The notes: a model not told the origin generated them from the letters alone. DNA of 64,000 nt from Clostridiales bacterium mt11 (GCA_001282665.1 LN874946.1:90445-154444), one strand, 5' to 3'. Shown: positions 17,161-25,660, numbered from the stretch's first letter. A program made the numbers and translations.

Positions 17161-17853
17161 TTAAGCCATTTCTTTAGTTACGGCTTCTTCTCCTTCTCCA
17201 TTGTTCAAGGTTGATGACTGACCCCTTTTTGAGAGCTTTTCATATTTCCATAGAATTAATTTAGATATCTCTTCTTTTTCCTCTTCAGGGAGCTTGTTAT
17301 AGAAGTATAGACTTTCTTTTTCTAAATCAACCATGGATTTGGGCACATCTTCTTCAGGGCTTTTATCAGAAACTACTTCGGGATCTAATAAAAAGGCTGG
17401 GTTTATATTGAACTTCTTATATATTACATAAAGAACATAAGATGGAATAGGAATCTTTCCTTCTTCAAATTCTGCTAATGTTTTCTTGTCTATTTCTAGT
17501 TCATTGGAGAATTCTTCTTCGTTCATTCCGGATTTGAGTCTGATATATGATATTTTTTTTCCAGCTGAAACTGTATAGCTCATATGCTCTTTGCTAATAA
17601 AAGGCGATTCATTAGCGAAAGAGTTGTTATAACCACCTTGTAGTTCTTTTCCTATGAGTAGAGAATCAGCTGAAACATTTAAAGTTTTACATATATTATA
17701 AAATGTATCAACCCTAGGCATTGACTTTCCTTTTATATAATTAGTTATCGTATCTTGATTAATCCGAAGAATTTCAGACAGCTCCTTCTGAGTGAATTCG
17801 CTTCTTTGAATAGCTGCTTTCAGATTATCACCAAAGTTATTCAGATTATCCAT
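17161..17853 (-). CDS. Phage repressor with two HTH_XRE domains
   Basis: The 230-residue protein has a first helix-turn-helix at about 8-65 (FTQKELSEILRINQDTITNYI) and a second XRE-like domain at about 98-150 (MNEEEFSNELEIDKKTLAEFE), then an acidic tail. There is no Ser-Lys LexA-type protease domain, so induction is not by simple autocleavage. It is divergent from the early promoter and flanked by CTAAATC operator-like repeats. By position it is the functional equivalent of Mu c. Confidence 0.85.
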   Translation of the reverse strand: MDNLNNFGDNLKAAIQRSEFTQKELSEILRINQDTITNYIKGKSMPRVDTFYNICKTLNVSADSLLIGKELQGGYNNSFANESPFISKEHMSYTVSAGKKISYIRLKSGMNEEEFSNELEIDKKTLAEFEEGKIPIPSYVLYVIYKKFNINPAFLLDPEVVSDKSPEEDVPKSMVDLEKESLYFYNKLPEEEKEEISKLILWKYEKLSKRGQSSTLNNGEGEEAVTKEMA

Positions 17854-17863
17854 AAAAAAACCT

Positions 17864-18014
17864 CCTAAATCGGAAATATTTAAGATTTAGCTATTGACTA
17901 AATCCGAAAACTTTCCTATAATATTAAGTAAGAACATTCATACATTAAGTCAATTTTATCATAAGTATTGCCTATATGTAACAAAAACTAAATACAAATG
18001 TTGTCCTAAATCGA
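17864..18014. promoter_or_regulatory. Operator-like CTAAATC repeats between repressor and early operon
   Basis: CCTAAATCGGA (17864-17874), inverted AAGATTTAG (17882-17890), CTAAATCCGA (17898-17907) and CCTAAATCGA (18005-18014). The third overlaps the -35 box of the early promoter, so repressor binding there would block it. Confidence 0.6.
17894..17922 (+). promoter_or_regulatory. Early rightward promoter (Pe)
   Basis: TTGACT at 17894-17899 and TATAAT at 17917-17922 with 17-bp spacing. It reads toward the early operon and overlaps an operator-like repeat. Confidence 0.75.
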
Positions 18015-18144
18015 CATTTACAATTCTGGTAGTTCTCATCAGTAGAACAAACAAGGAAAATCTTCGGAAAGTGCTCCCTGCATAGCACGCAGAAAACAGA
18101 AAGGGGCGTGAATGATAGTTAGATTAAAAAAAGGAGTTGAAAGC

Positions 18145-18396
18145 ATGATAAACACTCATAAAAAGCTAATTGAGAAAGTTCTAGAAGAAAGATTAAGCAA
18201 AGAAGAATTGTATAAAAGACTGGTTTTAGAAGGCTATAAAGGTGATATAGAAGATTTAATTCCAGATCTACTATATGCGACAGTGGAATCGGATGCGTAT
18301 ATGTATAGTAGTCAAAAGGTAGATGATTACAAGGAATATCTTACAGAAGAAGAGTATTTTCAAATTTTAATTAATGATATGAATTTGAATTACTAA
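18145..18396 (+). CDS. First early-operon gene, small acidic hypothetical protein
   Basis: This protein of about 83 residues (MINTHKKLIEKVLEERLSKEELYKRLVLEG) looks alpha-helical. ATG 18145 has AAAGGAG at good distance; an upstream ATG at 18112 also has a purine-rich leader. It is the first gene after the early promoter, so it is probably made first on induction. No family recognised. Confidence 0.6.
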   Translation: MINTHKKLIEKVLEERLSKEELYKRLVLEGYKGDIEDLIPDLLYATVESDAYMYSSQKVDDYKEYLTEEEYFQILINDMNLNY

Positions 18397-18432
18397 GACC
18401 AGCTATTAAAAGTCAAGAAATAATTTAATTTA

Positions 18433-18532
18433 TTTTGCCTTTGTGATTATAGAATTTCTGTCAGAACCCGTCAAGGGGAAAAGCATCCCTTGACAGAACC
18501 TTCCATAAATTCTTATGTAAAATTAGGCAAAA
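18433..18532. promoter_or_regulatory. Nested palindrome with divergent promoter-like boxes
   Basis: Three nested stems can form: TTTTGCCT/AGGCAAAA, AGAATTT/AAATTCT and GTCAAGGG/CCCTTGAC. The same bases contain a minus-strand TTGACG-17 bp-TATAAT (18446-18474) and a plus-strand TTGACA at 18490 with TTATGT 17 bp on. The palindrome TTCTGTCAGAA (18456-18466) lies in the minus spacer. It is either a divergent regulated promoter or a structured RNA; 18397-18594 has no gene. Confidence 0.5.
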
Positions 18533-18594
18533 CAAATAGTCCTAAATATAGAGAAAAAATTTAGGTTCGAAAAGCAGGTTAGTTTTTGGTAATT

Positions 18595-19773
18595 CTACTT
18601 AATATTAGGCATATAAGGTTTGTTATCACGGAGAACAGCAAAAATAATATTACACATTTTTCTAGCAACAGCCCCAATAGCAGTTAAATGATGTTTTCCT
18701 CTTGCCCTAAGTGATTGATAATATACCGATAGAGCGGGATCTTTAAATGCTGCAACAGTAGCAGCTAACCAAATTGCCCTGCGAAGATAAGGTGAGCCAC
18801 GTTTAGAAATCTTGGTCTGTGTACCTACAAAATTACCAGACTGTTTTACGGCTACATCAAGACCTGCATAGGCAACAAGTTGGGGGGCAGATTCAAAACG
18901 GGAAATATCACCAATTTCCCCGATAATAATAGCACCAAGAACGTCACCAATACCTGTAATAGTAGTAATAACTGAATTGTTTTGATGAAGGAGTGTCGAA
19001 ATTTCAGTTTCAAGTTCTTTTAGCTGTTCTTCGATAAAATTTATTTGGGAAATAATTTGCTTAATTTGAAATGCAAATGCATCTTTTGCAAAGTTAACAC
19101 CAAAAGTATTAGTAGCGGATTCTTGTACTTCAGAAGCTTTTGAAATACCAAAACGTCCTCTACTAGCTTTAGATAGAAGCTTGGAAAGAGTTTCTGTATC
19201 TATAGACAACATATCCTCTGGAGTAGGATATTTAGAGAGTAATTCCCTAGAAGTTACTCCAAAGGTATCAGAAAAAAGCTTAGAGTATTCAGGGAAAACT
19301 TGATCCAAAAGAGCAATACACTTACGTTTCCAATCAGAACACTCATCTACTAAAGCAAGACGATATCTGGATAATTGGCGTAAGGCCATAATGTCCTCGT
19401 CAGCTAAAGAAGTAGTGGAAAATTCACCGAAACGCATAATTTGAGCAATGATAAAGGAATCTTTAGAGTCATTTTTAGTTTGCCTAATATACATTTTTCG
19501 AAATGCATCCGATTGAATGGGGTTAATGACATTTACAGTAAACCCAAGGTCCAATAGATAAGAATAAAGGCTAACCCAATAATGACCAGTAGCTTCCATA
19601 CCAATAGTGGTATTGGAAGTATCAGCTTCAAATTTTTCAAGTAAGGCAATTAACTTATCGCAACCTACTTGAGAGTTTGAAAAAGATATACTTTTATCAA
19701 GAAGTTTACCATTAGAATCAATGATAGAAGCTTCGTGGTTTTGTTTAGCAATATCAATACCAACATAAAACAT
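18595..19773 (-). CDS. IS110-family transposase (bridge-RNA-guided recombinase)
   Basis: The 392-residue protein has an N-terminal RuvC-like DEDD domain (Asp7, Glu60, Asp102 and/or Asp105 in KNDSKDS) and a C-terminal Tnp_20 domain with ITGIGDVLGAIIIGEIGDI and the presumed serine nucleophile S327 in SKRGSPYLRRA. It is oriented against the early operon and lies between the first early gene and the 138-residue ORF. Length and motifs are complete, so the element may be active. IS110 elements have no inverted repeats or target duplications, so I cannot fix the ends; they probably lie within 18540-18594 and 19900-20040. Confidence 0.93.
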   Translation of the reverse strand: MFYVGIDIAKQNHEASIIDSNGKLLDKSISFSNSQVGCDKLIALLEKFEADTSNTTIGMEATGHYWVSLYSYLLDLGFTVNVINPIQSDAFRKMYIRQTKNDSKDSFIIAQIMRFGEFSTTSLADEDIMALRQLSRYRLALVDECSDWKRKCIALLDQVFPEYSKLFSDTFGVTSRELLSKYPTPEDMLSIDTETLSKLLSKASRGRFGISKASEVQESATNTFGVNFAKDAFAFQIKQIISQINFIEEQLKELETEISTLLHQNNSVITTITGIGDVLGAIIIGEIGDISRFESAPQLVAYAGLDVAVKQSGNFVGTQTKISKRGSPYLRRAIWLAATVAAFKDPALSVYYQSLRARGKHHLTAIGAVARKMCNIIFAVLRDNKPYMPNIK

Positions 19774-19970
19774 AAAATCACCAGCTTTTAATATATTTAC
19801 AGATAAAGTCTAGGGCCTCTCTACTTTACAACAATACAACCTCGTTAGATATTCAGTAACTAGGTACTATCCAGCTCATTCGCATATAGATGTAAAGAAG
19901 AGGCGTAACTCTTAGTTAGGAAGACAACGCTTCAAGGAGGGATACTACGACCTCTATCTGTACAATTATT
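19774..19970 (-). ncRNA. Candidate IS110 bridge RNA region
   Basis: The gene-free stretch immediately 5' of the transposase is of the length and place in which IS110-group elements encode the structured bridge RNA that pairs with donor and target DNA. The loops were not resolved by eye. The call rests on established IS110 biology plus position. Confidence 0.4.
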
Positions 19971-20057
19971 ATCTCATAAGAACAGTGAGATAGAAAAGAG
20001 AAATAAAGTTAAGTAAAGTTATTTTAACTTTAACTATATTATACGAGGAGGGATAAG

Positions 20058-20474
20058 GTGGAGAAAAGAAAAGTTGGTTCTGATGGTTCAATAAAATACA
20101 AAGGAAAGAGATATTTATCACATACATTAAAGGATCATGTAGGTGAAACATTTGGGATAAAGCCTATTTTAGAAGTAAAAGTGCTTTGGATTATTGATGA
20201 AGATAACAATGTAGTTTGTGAAGCAAGGGAAGAGGGAGTTTCATTTGAAGAAACAATAGGAGTTAGTAAAGGGAAAGAAAATACAGGGAGTGAGGGGATG
20301 TTTGGTAGAAAGAAACTTAAAGATTATAAGACTGAGGAAATAGTAAAAGAGTTAGTCAAAAGATATGGAGTAAGTGTCATGAAGGTAAAAGCGGGATGTC
20401 AGTATCAAGTAAAAGGAAATGGTTCAAGAGTCAAGGAGGAAGGTCCAGCGACGGTACTTGTAGTAAGGGGCTAG
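20058..20474 (+). CDS. Early protein with a stand-alone Mu-transposase-C-like beta-barrel
   Basis: The 138-residue protein starts at GTG 20058 behind GAGGAGGG. Residues 8-57 (SIKYKGKRYLSHTL, then VGETFGIKP, then VLWIIDEDNNVVCEA) resemble the C-terminal beta-barrel of MuA-type transposases, including the one encoded at 20865 (ITRDGTPIYYTNEALGRYVG, later IYVYDEQGEKICEA). The second half is basic (GCQYQVKGNGSRVKEEGP). It has no catalytic domain. It is the first gene after the IS110 insertion. An inverted repeat AAAGTTA/TAACTTT at 20005-20031 lies just upstream and could be an operator. Confidence 0.65.
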   Translation: MEKRKVGSDGSIKYKGKRYLSHTLKDHVGETFGIKPILEVKVLWIIDEDNNVVCEAREEGVSFEETIGVSKGKENTGSEGMFGRKKLKDYKTEEIVKELVKRYGVSVMKVKAGCQYQVKGNGSRVKEEGPATVLVVRG

Positions 20475-20491
20475 AAAGGAAGGTGATAGGA

Positions 20492-20728
20492 ATGATGAAA
20501 AATGACATAACAGAGTTTGGAATACAGGTGAAGAAAAGCCTTCTTGAGCTAGATATGACACAAAGGCGACTTGCAAATGAGGTAGGAATAGATGAGAAAT
20601 TTTTATCAGCAATTCTTCGAGGCGTAAGACCAGGCTATGAATATAAGGAAAAAATAACAAATGTTTTGGAAAAACATAAAAGAAGAAAAGCCTTACAAGA
20701 ACTTAAAGAAAAAAAGGAAACAGCATGA
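20492..20728 (+). CDS. Small HTH_XRE protein (Ner-like position)
   Basis: This protein of about 78 residues contains MTQRRLANEVGIDEKFLSAILRGVRPG, a helix-turn-helix. It is placed where Mu carries ner, between repressor and transposase, so a role in down-regulating the early promoter is likely. ATG 20492 is preferred because GGAAGGTGAT precedes it; longer in-frame readings overlap the upstream gene. Confidence 0.75.
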   Translation: MMKNDITEFGIQVKKSLLELDMTQRRLANEVGIDEKFLSAILRGVRPGYEYKEKITNVLEKHKRRKALQELKEKKETA

Positions 20729-20840
20729 GAAGAGCTATGATGAAGGGGAAAATAAAAGGCATTCTCTAAAAAAAGAGAACGCCATTACAAAAATTAGGAT
20801 GAAGTTTTTAAAAACTTCCCCTTCATTATAGCAAGCTCTC
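20727..20840. repeat. Nested inverted repeat upstream of muA
   Basis: An outer imperfect stem of about 24 bp (20727-20750 with 20816-20840; ATGATGAAGGGGAA against TTCCCCTTCATTAT) encloses a hairpin GGCATTCTC/GAGAACGCC and a smaller GAAG/CTTC hairpin. It overlaps the end of the HTH gene and ends 24 bp before the MuA start. It could be a transcript attenuator or a processing signal. Confidence 0.55.
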
Positions 20841-20864
20841 ATATAAAAGTAAAGGGGGGATATT

Positions 20865-22913
20865 TTGGAAAACTATATTTCAATAGAAGAAGCTGCAAGA
20901 TTAGAAGGAATTAATTATGAAGCTTTTAAAAAGAGAATTCAAAGGAACCCCAATGAGTACAAGACCAAGACCGTTCCACCTGAAAATGGAGGAAAAGATA
21001 GATTATATGTAGCAGTTGAATCCCTTTCAAAAAAAGCAAGAAGGACATATAAAGCTCAGAATATGACATTAGATACTGATGAAGCACCTTGGTATGTAGA
21101 GGTAGACCTTGGCTGGTACAAAGAAAACTATAAAGAGTATTTTTATCAGGCAGTTGATCTCTCTAGATATGTTGAAGATTTTTTAGAATATGATGGAAAA
21201 GATAAAACGGAATTCGCAAGTTCAATTGCAAAAAAATGTGGACTTTCAGATAGGACTTTTTATGACAGAGTGAAAAATTATGTAGAAGCAAAAGCCTGGG
21301 CCAATAGAATGCATGAAATGACAGAAGGAAACTATGAATATTTTAAAATACTTTCACTTTGCAGAAAACCTAGGAAAAAGTATACGTTTCCATCTGTAAG
21401 TACTGAAGTAAAGGTGATGATTGAAAACATATACTACGAAAAAGGCTTTCAGGAAAACAATCAACCTATTACAAATTTGTATGAAGAGTTAGAAGTGAAA
21501 GCTAAAGAAGCTGAACTTGAAATTCCTTCGTATGACACAGTTTGGAGATATGTAAATAAAATCAAATACGAAGATGGAGAAGGTACTGCATACCTTGTAG
21601 GTAAAGGAACTAGAGCATGGAAAAATGAGTACATGCTTAAGAGAAAAAGAAATACTAAAGGCTTGAAAGTTCTTGAAGTTCTTCAAGGAGACGTTCACAC
21701 TTTCGACTGTTGGGTAAGTGTCAAAAGGCCCAATGGAAAGTTGCAAGCAATACGACCCTTCCTTTGTGGTTGGGTTGATATGAGAAGTAGGGCTTTGGTT
21801 GGATGGGTTATATCCGAGGACCCAGATTCACAAATAATTAAAAAGAGCTTAATACATGCAATATATCCTAAGAAAAACGAAAAATTACCTTATGGAGTAC
21901 CTAAATACTTACTAATAGACAACGGTAAGGAGTATACAGCAGAATCTTTAACAGGAAGGCCAAGAAAAGTTAGGGCTACAATAGATGCCGATACAAAAGG
22001 ATTTTATAGAAGTATTGGTATTGAAGATGATATGAGAAGTCTTCCGTTTCAACCTTGGTCAAAAGCACAAGTTGAAAGATTTTTTGGAACAGTTTGTGAG
22101 AAATTTTCAAAGAAACAAAAAAGCTATACAGGGACTCTTACTGGGGGTAAAACCTCTGCAAAAGTAAAGAAGAATATTAAAAAGATGCTTGAAAATGGGG
22201 AACTTATGACACTAGAAGAGTTTGCAATAAAGTTTGAAGAATGGGTTGAAAAATATCATCTTGACGAGCATGGGGGGCTAAAAGATGATGGAGAAAAAAA
22301 TCCAATACCAATATATGTATTTAATACTGCTGAAAGATACTATAAGCCAGCTCCGCCACTCGAATACACATTAAGACTTCTAATGAAGAGCGAAGAAAGA
22401 GCAGTTACATCTATGGGAATTAAGATTACAAGAGATGGAACACCAATCTATTACACAAATGAAGCTTTAGGAAGATATGTTGGAATGAAGGTTAGCGTAG
22501 TATACCATCCAGAAGACATAACAAGAATATATGTATATGACGAACAAGGAGAAAAAATCTGTGAAGCAGTTTCTTATGAATTACTAAGAATAGCTCCAAA
22601 AGTATCTGATAAACAATTTATTGAACATAACAAAATGCAGAAGAAGCAGTTGAAGAGCGAAAAAGAAAGAATTAAGTTCAGGAGAATGACATATGAAGAA
22701 AGACTTCAGGTTGAAAATGATGTACTTGAAAATGCTGATAAGAAGATTGTAGCTCCTGAATTAAAAAATGAAAAACAAAAAGTAACCTCTATACCTGTAG
22801 ATAAACAGTATAGGGAAGAAGTAAAGACTAAAAAGAATAAGAAGAATGAAACAAATGAGTACTTTGAAAGACAAGCAGCTGAAGCTTTGGCTGCATTACA
22901 AAAATTAGGATAA
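20865..22913 (+). CDS. Mu-type DDE transposase MuA
   Basis: The 682-residue protein has an N-terminal DNA-binding region (SIEEAARLEGINYEAFKKRI), a catalytic core with D276 (QGDVHTFDCW), D352 (LLIDNGKEYT) and E404 (AQVERFFGTV), and a C-terminal beta-barrel followed by a basic helical tail that in Mu contacts MuB. All catalytic acids are present. It starts at TTG 20865 behind AAAGGGGGG. It carries out insertion and replicative transposition of the phage and should act at the motifs seen at both ends. Confidence 0.95.
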   Translation: MENYISIEEAARLEGINYEAFKKRIQRNPNEYKTKTVPPENGGKDRLYVAVESLSKKARRTYKAQNMTLDTDEAPWYVEVDLGWYKENYKEYFYQAVDLSRYVEDFLEYDGKDKTEFASSIAKKCGLSDRTFYDRVKNYVEAKAWANRMHEMTEGNYEYFKILSLCRKPRKKYTFPSVSTEVKVMIENIYYEKGFQENNQPITNLYEELEVKAKEAELEIPSYDTVWRYVNKIKYEDGEGTAYLVGKGTRAWKNEYMLKRKRNTKGLKVLEVLQGDVHTFDCWVSVKRPNGKLQAIRPFLCGWVDMRSRALVGWVISEDPDSQIIKKSLIHAIYPKKNEKLPYGVPKYLLIDNGKEYTAESLTGRPRKVRATIDADTKGFYRSIGIEDDMRSLPFQPWSKAQVERFFGTVCEKFSKKQKSYTGTLTGGKTSAKVKKNIKKMLENGELMTLEEFAIKFEEWVEKYHLDEHGGLKDDGEKNPIPIYVFNTAERYYKPAPPLEYTLRLLMKSEERAVTSMGIKITRDGTPIYYTNEALGRYVGMKVSVVYHPEDITRIYVYDEQGEKICEAVSYELLRIAPKVSDKQFIEHNKMQKKQLKSEKERIKFRRMTYEERLQVENDVLENADKKIVAPELKNEKQKVTSIPVDKQYREEVKTKKNKKNETNEYFERQAAEALAALQKLG

Positions 22914-22927
22914 GGGGGATTTAAAAA

Positions 22928-23890
22928 ATGGAAAGCGTACAAATGGATATTGGTGCGAAGAAGGCATATAGCAATATGAAGAAAGAAACAGATAGCTTGA
23001 GGAAACGTGCAAATGAATATTTAGAAAAAAATAGTATCACTATTACAGATTTTGCAAAGAAAATTGATTATTCTAGAACAGCAGTATCACAATTCCTTTC
23101 AGGGAAATACAATCCTGATTCAGTAGCATTAGAAATGAAAATAACTAGATTTTTAGAGGAGAACCAAACAATTCAAGAGGAAAAAATAAAGAAAGCTTTA
23201 GAATTTTATGTAACTAAAGATGTACAAAACATATTTGCAGTTTGCAAGAGTGCACAGGAAACTCAAGGTTTGGGAGTTATAGTAGGTAAATCTGGATTTG
23301 GAAAGACAGAAACACTAAAACGATATTCTAAGTTAGATAGAGTATGCTATGTAGAATGTAATGAAATGATGTCGGCAAGAGATTTTGTAAAAGCTATTGA
23401 AAAGTCAATTAGATTACCTTTTGGATATGGTTCCATATGTGAAAGAGTGGGCAATATAATAGATTTTTTCAACATAAACAAAGGATACTTATTAATTATA
23501 GATGAAGCAGACAAGCTTATGAATAAGTATACTCAAACAAAGATAGAAATGCTAAGGGATATTCTTGATAAGTCAGATGCTGCAATAGTGATTGCTGGAG
23601 AACCAAGACTTGAAACTATGATTAAGACATATATTCCAAGATTCGCAAATAGAGTAGATTTCTTTATAACTCTTGGAGGGCTTAAAAGAGATGAAGTAAT
23701 AGAATACTTACAACCATTTAGTATTACTGAAGAGGCAAGAGAAGAACTAATCATTAGAGCAACAAACCCAACAACAGGATGTTTTAGGCTCCTTGATAGA
23801 ACCTTAAAAAACATCATGAGACTTGCAGGGATAAATCAAACCATTGACATCAAAACAATAGAAAAAGCAAGTAATATGATGATGCTGTAG
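22928..23890 (+). CDS. MuB-type AAA ATPase, target-DNA activator
   Basis: The 320-residue protein has an N-terminal helix-turn-helix (ITDFAKKIDYSRTAVSQFLSG), Walker A GKSGFGKTE at about 120-128 and Walker B LLIIDEADK at about 188-196. MuB binds target DNA with ATP, stimulates MuA and gives target immunity. It starts 14 bp after MuA. Confidence 0.95.
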   Translation: MESVQMDIGAKKAYSNMKKETDSLRKRANEYLEKNSITITDFAKKIDYSRTAVSQFLSGKYNPDSVALEMKITRFLEENQTIQEEKIKKALEFYVTKDVQNIFAVCKSAQETQGLGVIVGKSGFGKTETLKRYSKLDRVCYVECNEMMSARDFVKAIEKSIRLPFGYGSICERVGNIIDFFNINKGYLLIIDEADKLMNKYTQTKIEMLRDILDKSDAAIVIAGEPRLETMIKTYIPRFANRVDFFITLGGLKRDEVIEYLQPFSITEEAREELIIRATNPTTGCFRLLDRTLKNIMRLAGINQTIDIKTIEKASNMMML

Positions 23891-23901
23891 GAGGAATTGA
23901 A

Positions 23902-24075
23902 ATGGCAAAATTAGAGAATATAGTAATTTTAGCGTTGGAGTGCTATAAGTTAGAATTGACATCAAAACAAGAGGCTGTTCAATCTGTAGTTAATCACATA
24001 AATGAAAATTATGTGGCAAAGGAATCTATTGAAAAAGCATTAAAAAATATTGAGGGGGAAAACGAAGATGATTAG
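23902..24075 (+). CDS. 57-residue early hypothetical protein
   Basis: Starts MAKLENIVILALECYKLELT behind GAGGAATTG, is helical and ends ENEDD. Its stop overlaps the start of the next gene. Coding is supported by ribosome-binding site, spacing and overlap only; no family recognised. Confidence 0.6.
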   Translation: MAKLENIVILALECYKLELTSKQEAVQSVVNHINENYVAKESIEKALKNIEGENEDD

Positions 24076-24241
24076 TGTTGCTTTAAGTAAACGCTTAGAT
24101 AATTTAAATGTACATGAAGCTGACAGGCTTTACAGAGAAGAGAGAGTATCTTTTATTTGTAATGACGGACATGTAGAAGGTATTTTTGAAGAAAATGGTG
24201 TGGAGCTTTTTAAATTAGTAAAAAATAATATGGAGGGATAA
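24068..24241 (+). CDS. 57-residue early hypothetical protein
   Basis: Starts MISVALSKRLDNLNVHEADR at an ATG overlapping the upstream stop, 2 bp before gam. A GGGGG sequence precedes it. The C-terminal half (FICNDGHVEGIFEENGVELF) looks like a small beta structure. No family recognised. Confidence 0.6.
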   Translation: MISVALSKRLDNLNVHEADRLYREERVSFICNDGHVEGIFEENGVELFKLVKNNMEG

Positions 24242-24243
24242 GG

Positions 24244-24732
24244 ATGGCAAGAGTGAGAATACATGATAAACCAGCACTTGAAAGTTGGGATGATGTAAAC
24301 TTGACAATGAAAGAAATTGGAGAATGTCAAATTGAAATTGACAAAATTGAGGCAGATATGAACATGAAAATATCAGACACTAAACTTGAGTATGAAATGA
24401 AGGCACAGACATTTAAGGACAGGATAGCAAAGTTGGAGATAGACTTAAAGGATTTCGTTGAAAGCAACAAACATGAGTTAGATGGGAAAAGCAAGGTTTT
24501 GAATTTTGGTAGGACAGGCTTTAGACAGAGTACAAAAATTGTATTAAGAAAAGTAGAAAATATCATAAAAAATCTAAAAGCATACGGAATGAAAGATTGT
24601 ATAAATGTTAAAGAAACAGTAAATAAAGACAATCTTAAAAAATATTCTGATGAAGACATAGCAAAAGTAGGGGCAACTAAGAAAGTTGAAGATGTATTTT
24701 GGTACGAAGTTGATAAAGAAAAGTTAGAATAA
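24244..24732 (+). CDS. gam: Mu Gam-like DNA end-binding protein
   Basis: The 162-residue protein has a long coiled-coil first half and the Gam signature FGRTGFRQSTKIVLRKVEN then VNKDNLKKY. Gam is a Ku-like homodimer that shields phage DNA ends from exonucleases. It follows MuA/MuB as in Mu. Confidence 0.92.
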   Translation: MARVRIHDKPALESWDDVNLTMKEIGECQIEIDKIEADMNMKISDTKLEYEMKAQTFKDRIAKLEIDLKDFVESNKHELDGKSKVLNFGRTGFRQSTKIVLRKVENIIKNLKAYGMKDCINVKETVNKDNLKKYSDEDIAKVGATKKVEDVFWYEVDKEKLE

Positions 24733-24905
24733 TGTCAAAGGTAATAAATTACATGGACATATACAATAGCTTAAAGGATAAAAAAGCTAGTGAAATGAAT
24801 AAGCCACTCATAGTGTTTTCAAAACTCTATGAGTGGCATGAAAAAGATTTGGAAGATAAAAGGGGTGATGCTGATGGCATACTCACAGAGGACACAACAG
24901 ATTAG
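24732..24905 (+). CDS. 57-residue early hypothetical protein
   Basis: Starts MSKVINYMDIYNSLKDKKAS at ATG 24732 overlapping the gam stop, and ends inside the gemA start region. Translational overlaps on both sides support it. No family recognised. Confidence 0.55.
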   Translation: MSKVINYMDIYNSLKDKKASEMNKPLIVFSKLYEWHEKDLEDKRGDADGILTEDTTD

Positions 24906-25296
24906 AACTATTTTTGGACTAGCTAAATCTGAGGAATTAAGGTTAACTGATGATGAATTATATAGTGTAGTTATAAGAGAAACTGGCAAAGATAGCATAA
25001 GTAAATTGACATCTAAAGAACGTAATAAAGTTATTAGCGAACTAATCAAACTTAAAGATATAGCAAGTATGAATACTTACAAAAGGCCAGGAATGGCAAC
25101 TGATGATCAAGTTTGGAAAATCAGAGAGTTAGAAAAGGAACTTGGCTGGGATGACAATCCAAGAAGACTTGAAGGATTCGTTAGAAAGTACTATAAGGTT
25201 GAGAAATTGGAATGGCTAAAATTTAAACAGGCAGTATGGTTAATTGAAAGCCTTAAGAAAATGGTTGAAAAACAAGGTGGAGAGAAAAATGCATAA
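24874..25296 (+). CDS. gemA: GemA/Gp16-family regulatory protein (DUF1018)
   Basis: The 140-residue protein shows RTQQIRTIFGLAKSEELRLTDDELY and PGMATDDQVWKIRELEKELGW, typical of Mu Gp16/GemA. Mu GemA modulates host gene expression and replication in the early phase. ATG 24874 follows GGGGTGAT; a longer reading would start in the upstream overlapping gene. Confidence 0.88.
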   Translation: MAYSQRTQQIRTIFGLAKSEELRLTDDELYSVVIRETGKDSISKLTSKERNKVISELIKLKDIASMNTYKRPGMATDDQVWKIRELEKELGWDDNPRRLEGFVRKYYKVEKLEWLKFKQAVWLIESLKKMVEKQGGEKNA

Positions 25297-25441
25297 ACTT
25301 TCTAAAGAAGAATTTAGGGAAATGGCTTTAAATGATATGGCTAAAAGAAAAGAAGAGAAAAAGAAACAGGCCGATAGGGACTATTCGGCGTATATAAGTA
25401 ACCTGAGAGCAAAGGTAAGAAAAAGGGGATTTGCAAAATAA
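25289..25441 (+). CDS. 50-residue basic hypothetical protein
   Basis: Starts MHKLSKEEFREMALNDMAKR behind GGTGGAGAG, overlapping the end of gemA. It is highly charged and helical. No family recognised. Confidence 0.55.
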   Translation: MHKLSKEEFREMALNDMAKRKEEKKKQADRDYSAYISNLRAKVRKRGFAK

Positions 25442-25465
25442 GCTGCAAAAGGGAGGCAGAATAAG

Positions 25466-25660
25466 GTGTTTGAAAAAACTTCTACAGTAAAAGATGAACC
25501 AGTAATAATTAATATTCCTGGTCCTGAAGAATGGCCTATAACCCATTTGAGAAATTGTTGCAAGAAAAACAAAGTTAAAGGTTATACAAAGATGACAAGA
25601 GAAGAGCTTGTAGTAGAAGTAAGAAAAATAATATCTAATGATAAATTTGGGGAGGAATAA
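25466..25660 (+). CDS. Small SAP/Rho-N-like early protein
   Basis: The 64-residue protein has the C-terminal segment HLRNCCKKNKVKGYTKMTRE then ELVVEVRKI, resembling the SAP/Rho N-terminal helical nucleic-acid-binding motif. It starts at GTG 25466 behind GGGAGG. Function beyond likely nucleic acid binding is unknown. Confidence 0.6.
   Translation: MFEKTSTVKDEPVIINIPGPEEWPITHLRNCCKKNKVKGYTKMTREELVVEVRKIISNDKFGEE

Noticed and set aside
20005..20031. IS110 left end defined by the AAAGTTA/TAACTTT repeat
   Set aside because: IS110 elements lack terminal inverted repeats, and there is no matching right-end sequence; the repeat may be a phage operator.
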